Below, in pieces: positions 28,066 to 37,739 of a stretch of 64,000 nucleotides of DNA. This DNA comes from Ruminococcus sp. XPD3002 (GTDB lineage: Bacteria; Bacillota; Clostridia; Oscillospirales; Ruminococcaceae). Position numbers and translations under genes: made by a program. How positions within the stretch are numbered: the first letter of the stretch is position 1; each line of letters begins with the position of its first letter. The stretch is from the NCBI GenBank assembly GCA_900119535.1, contig FPJT01000003.1:146591-210590 (forward strand). The letters are read 5' to 3'. A model generated the notes under the pieces. It was given only the letters and a program-made list of their open reading frames with translations. It did not search any database and was not told the DNA's origin.

Positions 28066-31000
28066 ATGGATAATTTCAGAAACGAAAGTCCCTATGTTCA
28101 GCAGGGACTCTATCATCCCCGTTTTGAACACGATAACTGCGGTATCGGTGCAGTTGTCAATATCAAGGGAGAGCAGTCACGCTATGTTGTGGACAGCGCC
28201 CTTACTATAGTTGAAAAGCTGGAACACCGTGCAGGCAAGGATGCCGAGGGCAAAACAGGCGACGGTGTAGGAATACTGGTTCAGATGCCCTACAGCTTCT
28301 TTATCGGAGAGACCGGAAAGCTCGGTCACGATATCGGCGGAAAAGGCGATTTCGGCGTTGGAATGTTCTTTTTTCCGCAGAACGAACTGAAACGCGGTCA
28401 GGCTATGAAGCTCTTCGAGCTCATAACAGAAAAGAACGGTATGGAGTTCATATGCTGGAGAGAGGTACCCGTATCCGCAGACATTCTCGGACAGAAGGCT
28501 CTCGAAAGTATGCCATGCATCATGCAGGGATTCGTAAGACGTCCCGAGGGATGTCCGCAAGGTCTGGACTTCGACCGCAGACTCTTTATCGCAAGGAGAG
28601 AGTTCGAGCAGTCCGACGAGAACACATACGTATGCTCACTCTCAAGCCGTACAATAGTCTACAAGGGCATGTTTCTGGTTGACGAGCTGAGACGCTTCTA
28701 CACGGACCTCCAGAGCGAGAATTTCACATCCGCTATCGCTATGGTACACTCCCGTTTCTCCACAAATACCAACCCAAGCTGGCAGAAGGCTCACCCTAAC
28801 CGCTTCATCGTCCACAACGGCGAGATAAACACTATCACAGGCAATGCGGACAAGATGCTTGCCCGTGAGGAGAGCATGTCCTGCGAGGCTCTTAAAAACG
28901 ATATGTACAAGATACTCCCTGCAATAAACGTGAACGGTTCGGACTCCGCAAGACTGGATAACGCTCTCGAATTCATGGTGATGTCGGGTATGCCCCTGCC
29001 CCTTGCGGTCATGATAACCATTCCCGAACCCTGGAAGAACGACAGGACTATCTCACGCTCCAAATACGACCTTTACCAGTACTACGCTACCATGATGGAG
29101 CCCTGGGACGGTCCCGCATCAATAATTTTCTCGGACGGCGATGTTATGGGCGCTGTACTGGACAGAAACGGACTTCGTCCCTCACGCTACTGCGTTACAA
29201 GCGACGGTTATCTCATCCTCTCATCCGAAACGGGATGCATCGATATACCTGCGGACAAGGTAGTGAAAAAGGACCGCCTCCGTCCCGGTAAAATGCTCCT
29301 TGCAGACACGAAGCAGGGACGCATCATCGAGGATGACGAGATAAAGTCCGCATATGCCCTCCGTCAGCCTTACGGCGAGTGGCTGGACGCAAACCTTGTC
29401 CGCCTTCACGACCTTCACATTCCAAACAAGGGCGTAAGAACTTACTCTGACGAGGAGCTTTCAAAGCTCTGGAAGGCTTTCGGCTACTCCTATGAGGACA
29501 TCCGCACTTCTATCCTGCCTATGGCGGAAAAAGGCGCTGAGCCTATAGCATCTATGGGAAGCGATATACCTCTGCCGCCGCTGGACAAGCAGTCCCCGCC
29601 CCTTTTCAGCTATTTCCGTCAGCTTTTCGCACAGGTCACCAACCCTCCCTTTGACGCTATCCGTGAGGAGATAGTAACAGATACAAGCGTCTACATCGGC
29701 AAGGACGGAAATCTGCTGGAGGAGCGTCCCGAGAACTGTCACGTACTTAAAATTGAGAATCCCATACTCACAGAGACAGACATGCTGAAGATAAAGTCCC
29801 TTGACTCCGATGGACTGAAAAGCGCTGTCATCCCCATAACCTACTACATCGGAACTCCACTGGAAAAGGCTATAGACAGGCTTTTCATCGAGGCGGACAA
29901 GGCTTACCGCGACGGTGCATCCATACTCATCCTCTCCGACAGAGGCGTGGACGAATTCCACTGTCCTATCCCCTCGCTCCTTGCGGTTTCCGCACTTCAG
30001 CAGCACCTTGTTTCCACCAAGAAGCGCACCGCTGTTGCTATGATACTGGAGTCCGCAGAGCCGAGAGAAGTACACCACTTCGCCGCACTTTTAGGCTACG
30101 GTGCATGTGCCGTGAACCCCTACCTTGCACACGAGACGATCCGCTCCCTTATAGCTGAGGGTACTCTCGACAAGGACCTCTATGCTGCCGAGGACGATTA
30201 CAACTCCGCTATCCTCCACGGCATAGTGAAAATAGCCTCAAAAATGGGCATCTCCACAATACAGTCCTATCAGGGAAGCAAGCTCTTTGAAGCAGTCGGC
30301 GTATCGGACGAACTGATAAACAGGTATTTTTCGGGAACTGTCAGCCGTATCGGCGGAATTGGTCTCACTGACATAAGCCGCCGCACAGAGAAGCTCCACA
30401 CTGCCGCTTTCGATCCGCTCGGACTGGCTGTAAATGACAGTATCGGCAGCGCAGGAAGCCACAAGCTCCGCAGCGGAAAGTCCGACCACCTTTATACTCC
30501 CGAGACCATACATCTCCTCCAGCAGGCTGCTATGACAGGCAGCTACGAGACTTTCAAGAAGTACACCGAATGTCTCACCCGTGAGGACAACGAGCTTACA
30601 CTCCGCAGTCTCCTTGATATCAGGTTCGACGAGAACGGCGGTATACCGATAGATGAAGTGGAATCCGTCGAGAGCATCTGCACACGCTTCAAGACGGGAG
30701 CCATGTCCTACGGCTCTATATCGCAGGAGGCTCACGAGTGTATGGCTGTTGCTATGAACAGCATCGGCGGTAAGTCCAACAGCGGTGAGGGCGGAGAAAG
30801 TCCCGACAGATTAACGTCTGACCGCTGCTCCGCTATAAAGCAGGTTGCTTCGGGACGTTTCGGCGTTACAAGCGAATACCTCGTTTCCGCACAGGAGATA
30901 CAGATAAAAATGGCTCAGGGCGCTAAGCCCGGCGAGGGCGGACATCTCCCCTCGGGCAAGGTCTATCCGTGGATCGCTAAAACTCGTCATTCCACCGCAG

Positions 31001-32592
31001 GTGTGGGACTTATCTCACCTCCGCCCCACCACGATATCTACTCTATCGAGGATCTCGCTCAGCTCATCTACGACCTCAAAAACGCCAACGACAAGGCTCG
31101 TATCTCCGTAAAGCTCGTTTCAGAGGCAGGTGTGGGTACTGTTGCGGCAGGCGTTGCAAAGGCAGGTGCTCAGGTCATCCTCATTTCGGGATATGACGGC
31201 GGAACGGGCGCAGCTCCGAGAAGCTCCATTTACAATGCAGGTCTGCCGTGGGAGCTCGGACTGGCAGAGGCTCATCAGACACTGATGCTCAACGGTCTCC
31301 GTTCAAGAGTACGCATCGAAACGGACGGCAAGCTCATGACGGGACGGGACGTACTTGTTGCTGCTCTTCTCGGCGCAGAGGAATTCGGCTTCGCAACAGC
31401 TCCACTTGTAACAATGGGATGCGTGATGATGAGAGTCTGCAACCTCGATACCTGTCCGATGGGCATCGCTACACAGAACCCCGAACTGAGAAAGCGTTTC
31501 CGCGGCAAACCCGAGTATATCGTCAATTTCATGCACTTCATCGCTCAGGAGCTCCGTGAATATATGGCTAAGCTGGGCATACGCACTGTTGACGAGCTTG
31601 TGGGACGCACTGACCTTCTCATCCCCAAAAATGACACTCACGGCATCGACCTCAGCGCAGTCCTCAGCACTTCCGGTCAGGGAAAACAGCATTTCGATCC
31701 GGCTGATGTTTACGATTTTGCTCTTGACAGAACTATAGACCGCCGTGTTATAATAAAGAAGCTGGGAAGCGCCCTCAAAAACGGAACTCCAAAGACGATA
31801 TCAGTGGACGTTGTCAATACGGACCGCTCCGCAGGTACTCTCACAGGTGCAGAGATAACACGCATCCACGGCGAGAACGCTCTCCCTGACGATACCTTCA
31901 CGGTAAAATGTACAGGCAGCGGCGGACAGTCCTTCGGCGCTTTCATACCGAAGGGACTCACCCTCGAACTCTGCGGCGACAGCAACGATTACTTCGGCAA
32001 GGGCCTCTCGGGAGGCAGACTGGTGCTCTATCCTCCAAAGGACTCCGCTTTCAGGGCGGACGAGAATATCATCGTCGGAAACGTTGCACTCTACGGCGCT
32101 ACATCGGGCAAGGCTTTCATCAACGGCATCGCAGGCGAACGATTCTGCGTAAGGAACTCGGGAGCTGTTGCGGTCTGCGAAGGCACAGGCGACCACGGCT
32201 GCGAGTACATGACAGGCGGTCGTGCAGTAATTCTCGGTCGGACGGGCAAGAACTTCGCCGCAGGTATGTCAGGCGGTATCGCATACGTTCTGGACGAGGA
32301 GCATGACCTCTACACGCGACTCAACAAGTCCCTTGTATCCCTTGAAGCAGTTACCGCAGAGGAGGATGTATCGGAGCTTAAGGCTATCATCGAAGAACAC
32401 GCACAGGCTACAGGTTCAGTCAAGGCAAAGGCTATACTCGCCGACTTTGACAGCTATATCCCTCGCTTCAAGAAGATAATACCTCACGATTATGCAAAGA
32501 TACAGTCAACGGTTGCCGAGCTTGAAAGAGCGGGCGTTAGCAGCGAAAAGGCTGAGATAGAAGCCTTTGAGCTTATCAGAAAGGAGGCGTGA
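28066..32592 (+). CDS. gltB: Glutamate synthase (NADPH) large subunit
   Basis: About 1508 aa, full length. It moves the glutamine amide to 2-oxoglutarate. The class II amidotransferase nucleophile is C25 in HDNCGIGAV, so the first 24 residues are a propeptide that must be cleaved. The FMN synthase domain covers about 800-1200 (KSNSGEGGESPDR, PGEGGHLPSGKV, GYDGGTGAAPR). A 3Fe-4S cluster is expected from GCVMMRVCNLDTCPMG, and a GXGXG beta-helix ends the protein. The start ATG 28066 has only a weak RBS (AAGG about 13 bases away). The small subunit follows after 3 bp. Regulation is probably by leader antitermination. Confidence 0.96.
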   Translation: MDNFRNESPYVQQGLYHPRFEHDNCGIGAVVNIKGEQSRYVVDSALTIVEKLEHRAGKDAEGKTGDGVGILVQMPYSFFIGETGKLGHDIGGKGDFGVGMFFFPQNELKRGQAMKLFELITEKNGMEFICWREVPVSADILGQKALESMPCIMQGFVRRPEGCPQGLDFDRRLFIARREFEQSDENTYVCSLSSRTIVYKGMFLVDELRRFYTDLQSENFTSAIAMVHSRFSTNTNPSWQKAHPNRFIVHNGEINTITGNADKMLAREESMSCEALKNDMYKILPAINVNGSDSARLDNALEFMVMSGMPLPLAVMITIPEPWKNDRTISRSKYDLYQYYATMMEPWDGPASIIFSDGDVMGAVLDRNGLRPSRYCVTSDGYLILSSETGCIDIPADKVVKKDRLRPGKMLLADTKQGRIIEDDEIKSAYALRQPYGEWLDANLVRLHDLHIPNKGVRTYSDEELSKLWKAFGYSYEDIRTSILPMAEKGAEPIASMGSDIPLPPLDKQSPPLFSYFRQLFAQVTNPPFDAIREEIVTDTSVYIGKDGNLLEERPENCHVLKIENPILTETDMLKIKSLDSDGLKSAVIPITYYIGTPLEKAIDRLFIEADKAYRDGASILILSDRGVDEFHCPIPSLLAVSALQQHLVSTKKRTAVAMILESAEPREVHHFAALLGYGACAVNPYLAHETIRSLIAEGTLDKDLYAAEDDYNSAILHGIVKIASKMGISTIQSYQGSKLFEAVGVSDELINRYFSGTVSRIGGIGLTDISRRTEKLHTAAFDPLGLAVNDSIGSAGSHKLRSGKSDHLYTPETIHLLQQAAMTGSYETFKKYTECLTREDNELTLRSLLDIRFDENGGIPIDEVESVESICTRFKTGAMSYGSISQEAHECMAVAMNSIGGKSNSGEGGESPDRLTSDRCSAIKQVASGRFGVTSEYLVSAQEIQIKMAQGAKPGEGGHLPSGKVYPWIAKTRHSTAGVGLISPPPHHDIYSIEDLAQLIYDLKNANDKARISVKLVSEAGVGTVAAGVAKAGAQVILISGYDGGTGAAPRSSIYNAGLPWELGLAEAHQTLMLNGLRSRVRIETDGKLMTGRDVLVAALLGAEEFGFATAPLVTMGCVMMRVCNLDTCPMGIATQNPELRKRFRGKPEYIVNFMHFIAQELREYMAKLGIRTVDELVGRTDLLIPKNDTHGIDLSAVLSTSGQGKQHFDPADVYDFALDRTIDRRVIIKKLGSALKNGTPKTISVDVVNTDRSAGTLTGAEITRIHGENALPDDTFTVKCTGSGGQSFGAFIPKGLTLELCGDSNDYFGKGLSGGRLVLYPPKDSAFRADENIIVGNVALYGATSGKAFINGIAGERFCVRNSGAVAVCEGTGDHGCEYMTGGRAVILGRTGKNFAAGMSGGIAYVLDEEHDLYTRLNKSLVSLEAVTAEEDVSELKAIIEEHAQATGSVKAKAILADFDSYIPRFKKIIPHDYAKIQSTVAELERAGVSSEKAEIEAFELIRKEA

Positions 32593-32595
32593 GCC

Positions 32596-34080
32596 ATGGG
32601 AAAAGCTACAGGTTTTCTTGAATACACAAGATGCGAAACAACTGCGAAAGAACCTCTCGAACGCATAAAGGACTATAACGAGTTCCACGCTCCGCTCAGT
32701 GAGGAACAGCGTCGTGAACAGGCGGCAAGATGCATGGACTGCGGAGTACCTTTCTGTCAGAACGGTAAAATGCTCTGCGGTATGATATCAGGCTGTCCCC
32801 TTAACAACCTCATCCCCGAATGGAACGACCTTGTTTACCGCGATCAGAAGGAACAGGCTCTCAGCCGCCTTATGATGACCAATAACTTCCCCGAATTCAC
32901 TTCGAGAGTTTGTCCCGCACTCTGCGAAAAGGCATGCACCTGCGGACTGGAAGGCTCTCCCGTGACCGTCAGGGAAAACGAGCGCTCAATTATCGAGTAC
33001 GGCTTTGAAAAGGGACTCGTTCAGCCGCAGATACCAAAGGTACGCAGCGGCAAGCGCATTGCCGTTATCGGTTCGGGACCTTCCGGACTCGCCGCAGCTG
33101 ATACCCTCAACAAGAGAGGTCACAGCGTTACAGTATTCGAGCGTTCGGACCGTGCAGGAGGACTTCTTATGTACGGTATCCCAAACATGAAGCTGGAAAA
33201 GCACATTATCGAGCGCCGCACCGAACTTATGCGCGCCGAGGGCGTCGAGTTCGTGACTAATGCGGACGTAGGCGGAAATGTCTCCGCAGAGGAGATACTC
33301 AATAAGTTCGATGCAGTCATACTCGCCTGCGGTTCGTCCAATCCCCGTGACATAAAGGCGAAGGGACGCGATGCAGAGGGCATCCACTTCGCAGTGGACT
33401 TCCTTAAGGCTACAACAAAAAGCCTTCTCGATTCGGACCTTACCGACGGTAAATTCATCTCAGCAAAGGACAAGAACGTGGTCATAATCGGTGGCGGAGA
33501 TACGGGCAACGACTGCGTAGGTACTGCTGTACGTCACAGCTGTAAGTCGGTGACTCAGCTTGAAATGATGCCGAAGCTCCCCGATGAAAGGGCGGAAAAC
33601 AATCCGTGGCCCCAGTGGCCGAGAGTCTGCAAGACGGACTACGGTCAGGAGGAAGCTATCGCCGTATTCGGTCACGATCCGAGAATATACACAACTACCG
33701 TCAAGGAGTTCATCAAGGACGAAAAAGGCAGACTCTCCGCAATCAGGACTGTAAAGCTGGAATTCGTTCCCGACGAGGCAAGCGGCAGAAAGGTACCAAA
33801 AGAGATACAGGGAAGCGAAGAAGTCATCCCCTGTGAACTCTGTCTCATCGCCGCAGGATTCCTCGGCTGTCAGGACTACGTTGCAAATGCCTTCGGAGTT
33901 CAGCTTGACGGACGCATAAACGTAAAAACAGCATCAGGCAGTCACGCCACAAACGTTCCAAAGGTATTCACCGCAGGAGACATGCACATCGGACAGTCCC
34001 TTGTGGTAAGAGCTATCCGCGAGGGCAGGGATGCCGCCGCAGAAACAGACAGATACCTTATGGGCTACACCAATCTATAA
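32596..34080 (+). CDS. gltD: Glutamate synthase small subunit
   Basis: A 494-aa NADPH-oxidising partner of GltB. The N-terminal cysteines for 4Fe-4S clusters appear in CMDCGVPFCQNG, LCGMISGCPLNNLIPEW and CPALCEKACTCGLEG. An FAD-binding Rossmann motif (AVIGSGPSGLAAADTL) and an NADPH motif (VVIIGGGDTGNDC) follow, and the C-terminal TAGDMHIGQSLVVRAI closes the FAD site. Start ATG with AGGAGG three bases after the gltB stop. Confidence 0.96.
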   Translation: MGKATGFLEYTRCETTAKEPLERIKDYNEFHAPLSEEQRREQAARCMDCGVPFCQNGKMLCGMISGCPLNNLIPEWNDLVYRDQKEQALSRLMMTNNFPEFTSRVCPALCEKACTCGLEGSPVTVRENERSIIEYGFEKGLVQPQIPKVRSGKRIAVIGSGPSGLAAADTLNKRGHSVTVFERSDRAGGLLMYGIPNMKLEKHIIERRTELMRAEGVEFVTNADVGGNVSAEEILNKFDAVILACGSSNPRDIKAKGRDAEGIHFAVDFLKATTKSLLDSDLTDGKFISAKDKNVVIIGGGDTGNDCVGTAVRHSCKSVTQLEMMPKLPDERAENNPWPQWPRVCKTDYGQEEAIAVFGHDPRIYTTTVKEFIKDEKGRLSAIRTVKLEFVPDEASGRKVPKEIQGSEEVIPCELCLIAAGFLGCQDYVANAFGVQLDGRINVKTASGSHATNVPKVFTAGDMHIGQSLVVRAIREGRDAAAETDRYLMGYTNL

Positions 34081-34091
34081 CGGAGGACGAA

Positions 34092-35369
34092 ATGATTTAT
34101 TCCGAAAACGAAATTCTACAGTATATTGATGAAAACGATGTGAAGTTCGTAAAGCTTACATTCTGCGACCTTCACGGCAGACTGAAAAACATTTCCATTC
34201 TTTCTTCCGAGCTTGCTGTCACCTTCGAGCACGGAGTAAGGATAGCCGCAAAGAAGATATCAGGCTTTGAAGCCGCAAAGGGCAGGGACATTTTCCTCTT
34301 CCCCGATGCAAAGACCATGACAGTACTGCCGTGGAGACCTCAGCAGGGCAGAGTTATCAGGATGTTCTGCTATATACGCTATTCGGACGGCTCTCCCTTC
34401 GAGGGGGACGGCCGTTCGTTCCTGAGAAAAGCCATGAAGGAAGCCGTGAATGCAGGCTATTGCTTCCGTTTCGGTACTTCATGCGAGTTCACGCTGTTCA
34501 AAAACGCTGAAAACGGTATCCCTACGAAAACTCCCCACGACAATGCAGGCTACTGCGATACAGCTCCCGATGACAAGGGCGAGAATATCCGCCGTGACGT
34601 CTGCCTTACTCTCGAACAGATGGGCATACACCCCGTTTCTTCCCGTCACGAAAGCGGATGCGGTCAGCATGAGATAGACTTCAATGCTTCCTCTGCACTC
34701 AAAGCTGCGGACACATTCCTGAGCTTCAAATCCGCTGTCAAGTCCGTAGCCGAGACTCACGGAGTTCACGCAAGCTTCATGCCTAAGCCCCTTCGTACAG
34801 ACTGCGGAAACGGTATGCATATCAGCTTCAATATCTTCCCCGACAGCGACTTCATGGAGGAGCGCGGAGTAAGCAGCGGCGTGGAGCTTAAAAGCGCTGC
34901 GGCAGGTATAATGGAGCATATCCGCGATTTCACCCTCTTTACAAATTCAACTGTCAATTCCTACGCAAGGCTCGGCGAGTTCACAGCTCCCAGGGACATA
35001 CTCTGGGCGGCTGACGAGGGTTCACAGCTCATCAGAATGGACGCTGAAAGCGAGGATTCACCCGTTGAACTGAGAGCCGCAGACTGCGTCTGCAATCCCT
35101 ATTTCGCTTTCGGACTCATGATATACGCCGCTCTGGAGGGCATAGCCGCAAAAACTCAGCTCCCTGCGGAAAACGAAAGCAGGGGCAGACTCCCCTCCTC
35201 TCTTGAAGAAGCGGCTGACTCTGCGGAAAAATCGGACTTCGTAAAGAAGTACATCCCCTCAAACATCCTTGAAACTCTCATTGCTCACAGCAGAAAAGAG
35301 TGGAAGGACTACTCTACAGCTTACGACAAGGAAGCTTTCGAGGACAACACATATTTCTACAGTTTATAA
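34092..35369 (+). CDS. Glutamine synthetase I-like protein lacking ammonia-site residues
   Basis: A 425-aa member of the GSI family, about 20 residues shorter than usual. Many contacts are kept: RHESGCGQHEIDF (two metal Glu), CGNGMHIS (His), STVNSYARL and VELRAADCVCNPYFAF. Compared with Bacillus subtilis GlnA from memory, the ammonium-site loop DGSS is AAKK, the first Glu of GPEPEF is Ser (GTSCEF), the flap Glu of YEAP is Thr (FTAP), and the Arg of NRSP is Gly. The protein may therefore ligate another amine, act as a regulator, or be inactive. It lies between gltD and the ANTAR gene in a nitrogen operon. Confidence 0.85.
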   Translation: MIYSENEILQYIDENDVKFVKLTFCDLHGRLKNISILSSELAVTFEHGVRIAAKKISGFEAAKGRDIFLFPDAKTMTVLPWRPQQGRVIRMFCYIRYSDGSPFEGDGRSFLRKAMKEAVNAGYCFRFGTSCEFTLFKNAENGIPTKTPHDNAGYCDTAPDDKGENIRRDVCLTLEQMGIHPVSSRHESGCGQHEIDFNASSALKAADTFLSFKSAVKSVAETHGVHASFMPKPLRTDCGNGMHISFNIFPDSDFMEERGVSSGVELKSAAAGIMEHIRDFTLFTNSTVNSYARLGEFTAPRDILWAADEGSQLIRMDAESEDSPVELRAADCVCNPYFAFGLMIYAALEGIAAKTQLPAENESRGRLPSSLEEAADSAEKSDFVKKYIPSNILETLIAHSRKEWKDYSTAYDKEAFEDNTYFYSL

Positions 35370-35381
35370 CGGAGGTCTGCT

Positions 35382-35963
35382 TTGGAAAAGGTACTTGTAA
35401 TATCAAGCAGCAAAAGCGCCTCTGAAGCTCTCGTTAACTTCCTCCGCGACTCCTTTCGATGTACCCCGAAGCTGGTTGAATCGGCTTATCAGGCTAAGGT
35501 CTATCTCGATGCCGAACCTTCTGTGGAGCTTGCAGTCATAAACTCGCCCCTTCTGGACGAATCGGGTTTCGAGCTTGCGGAGTATATCATCGAAAAAACT
35601 GCCGCAAACTGCATCTTCATGATAAAGGAGGAGCACGTTGAAAAGGTAAGCGAACGTGCGGAGAAATGCGGTATCATCATCGTTGCAAAGCCATTCAGCA
35701 GGAACATCCTCTATCAGCTGGTAAAGACGCTTGATATAGCCGTTACACGGTCCCTTAAGCTCTACAGCGAGAACCTCCGCCTTGAGGAGAAGATAAGGGA
35801 GATACAGACAGTGGATAAGGCTAAATTCATGCTCATGGAGTTCAAGGGAATGACCGAGGCGGAAGCTCATGCCTACCTTGAACAGTACGCCATGAACAAG
35901 CGCAAGAAGAAAAGCATTGCGGCTCTTGAACTGATAGACAGGATAAACGAGCAGTATCTGTAA
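35382..35963 (+). CDS. ANTAR-domain response regulator (transcription antiterminator), TTG start
   Basis: A 193-aa protein with a receiver-like domain at about 1-120, a short coiled coil, and an RNA-binding ANTAR domain at about 135-190 (EIQTVDKAKFMLMEFKGMTE then EAHAYLEQYAMNKRKK). ANTAR proteins bind paired hairpins in leader RNA and prevent terminators from forming. The receiver lacks a clear phospho-Asp pocket (VELAVINSPLLDESGF). The start is TTG 35382, fixed by GGAGG six bases upstream; no ATG nearby fits. It is encoded in the operon whose leader it probably controls, together with the divergent amt leader. Confidence 0.9.
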   Translation: MEKVLVISSSKSASEALVNFLRDSFRCTPKLVESAYQAKVYLDAEPSVELAVINSPLLDESGFELAEYIIEKTAANCIFMIKEEHVEKVSERAEKCGIIIVAKPFSRNILYQLVKTLDIAVTRSLKLYSENLRLEEKIREIQTVDKAKFMLMEFKGMTEAEAHAYLEQYAMNKRKKKSIAALELIDRINEQYL

Positions 35964-35976
35964 GAGGTGTAAATAA

Positions 35977-37398
35977 ATGTTTGATTCAATTCACGAGGAA
36001 TGCGGCGTTTTCGGCATTTTCGAGAAGGAATGCGCCGATCCCGCTTCCTCGGCTTATTTCGGACTTTACGCACTTCAGCACCGCGGTCAGGAAAGCTGCG
36101 GTATAGCTGTGTGCGATGACGGCGTTTTCAGACATAAACGTGCGGACGGACTGGTTTCCGAGGTCTTCACCCGTGAGGAGCTTGACAGACTCGGCAAAGG
36201 CAATATGGCTGTGGGACACGTCCGCTATTCCACTACGGGCGGACACAACCCCAATAATATCCAGCCCCTTGTTATCCGCCATATCAAGGGAAATATGGCA
36301 CTCGTCCACAACGGCAATCTCGTTAATGCGGCGGAGCTGAGACGTTCATTTGAGCTTTCGGGCGCTATCTTCCACGGTACTTCCGATACTGAAGCTATCG
36401 CATATGAGATAGTACGTGAACGCCTTAACTGCCACTCCACGGAAGAAGCTGTTGAACGTGCCATGCCGAGACTCAGGGGAGCTTACTCCTGTATACTCAT
36501 GACCGCCACGAAACTCATAGCTTTCCGTGATCCCGACGGCTTCCGTCCCCTGTGCATAGGCCGCACTCATGACGGCGCTTACGTTGTGGCTTCCGAGTCC
36601 TGTGCTCTCGAGACCGTCGGTGCCGAGTTCATCCGTGATATGGATGCAGGCGAGATAGTCGTCATAAACAATGAAGGTCTCCGTCCCATAAGGACTCACT
36701 GCGGCAAAGGCAAGAATATCTGCATTTTCGAGTATATCTACTTTGCTCGTCCCGATTCCGTCATCGAGGGTGTTTCAGTCCACCACGCAAGACTTAAGGC
36801 AGGTCAGCTTCTGGCAAAGCACAGCCCCGTACCTGCGGACATCGTTATCGGCGTTCCCGATTCGGGACTGGACGCCGCTCTCGGTTACGCAAATGAAAGC
36901 GGTATCCCCTACGGAATCGGCTTCATCAAGAACAAATACATCGGCAGAAGCTTCATCCAGCCAAGTCAGGATCAGCGTGAGAACGCCGTAAAGATAAAGC
37001 TCAATGCAGTACGTGAGAGCGTTGCGGGCAAGCGTGTTATAATGATAGATGATTCCATAGTGCGCGGAACCACAAGCGCAAGGATAGTCAGACTTCTCCG
37101 TGACGCAGGCGCAAAGGAAGTCCATGTCCGCATATCATCTCCCCCATTCCTGCACTCCTGCTATTTCGGTACGGATATCGACTCGGAAGAGAATCTCATC
37201 GCAGGTAAATACAGCTCTGCCGACGAGATAGCCAAGGTCATCGGTGCGGACTCGCTCGCCTATCTGCCTGTAGAGTCCCTCAGCGAACTCATCGACGGTA
37301 AATGCGGTTATTGCCGTGGATGCTTTACCGGTTCATACCCCGTGGACGTCTCGGGCGCAGGAAGCAAGAACAAGTTCGACGAGAAGATACATAAGTGA
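35977..37398 (+). CDS. purF: Amidophosphoribosyltransferase
   Basis: A 473-aa enzyme making phosphoribosylamine from PRPP and glutamine, the first committed step of purine synthesis. The nucleophile is C9 (IHEECGVFGIF) after a short propeptide. The PRPP loop is VIMIDDSIVRGTTSARI. C-terminal cysteines (CGYCRGC) match the 4Fe-4S form found in Bacillus. It is 13 bp downstream of the ANTAR gene, so this glutamine user appears to be carried by the nitrogen operon. Confidence 0.96.
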   Translation: MFDSIHEECGVFGIFEKECADPASSAYFGLYALQHRGQESCGIAVCDDGVFRHKRADGLVSEVFTREELDRLGKGNMAVGHVRYSTTGGHNPNNIQPLVIRHIKGNMALVHNGNLVNAAELRRSFELSGAIFHGTSDTEAIAYEIVRERLNCHSTEEAVERAMPRLRGAYSCILMTATKLIAFRDPDGFRPLCIGRTHDGAYVVASESCALETVGAEFIRDMDAGEIVVINNEGLRPIRTHCGKGKNICIFEYIYFARPDSVIEGVSVHHARLKAGQLLAKHSPVPADIVIGVPDSGLDAALGYANESGIPYGIGFIKNKYIGRSFIQPSQDQRENAVKIKLNAVRESVAGKRVIMIDDSIVRGTTSARIVRLLRDAGAKEVHVRISSPPFLHSCYFGTDIDSEENLIAGKYSSADEIAKVIGADSLAYLPVESLSELIDGKCGYCRGCFTGSYPVDVSGAGSKNKFDEKIHK

Positions 37399-37493
37399 TC
37401 GTGTTTTCATACAGTTCAGCAAATTACGGTACGGTAAAAAAACAGCAGCAGGGGTAAGGTGTGTACTCATATAGCAGCTTTATATGTAATTAT

Positions 37494-37704
37494 CGGGGGC
37501 AAACCTTTCTGAGGAAAGGTTCTTCCCCCGTACCCCTTTTCCAAAGACTTTTTGCTCCAAATTTTCAGCCTGATATATCCCTTAAAAAAAAATTGCTGCT
37601 TATCATACATAGCAGCAAAGGGATATATCAGGCTGAAAATTTAAGGCAAAAGTTTTAGGAAGGGAGTTTGAGGGATAACCCTTTTTCAAAAGGGTTTCCC
37701 TCAA
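37494..37704 (+). repeat. Structured repeat element, copy 1
   Basis: This fills most of the 341-bp gap 37399-37739. It has a left hairpin (37494-37530), a perfect 25-bp inverted repeat (37559-37583 with 37618-37642) enclosing a smaller hairpin, and a right hairpin (37668-37704). Left and right ends are nearly identical to the element at 56441-56645, while the central stem has a different sequence but stays paired. CCCCTTTTCCAAAGACTTT on the left can also pair loosely with AAAGTTTTAGGAAGGG on the right. Function unknown: miniature mobile element or structured RNA. The rest of the gap shows nothing. Confidence 0.8.
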
Positions 37705-37739
37705 TATCACGTGTAAAAACTACTATAAGAGTACCGTCC

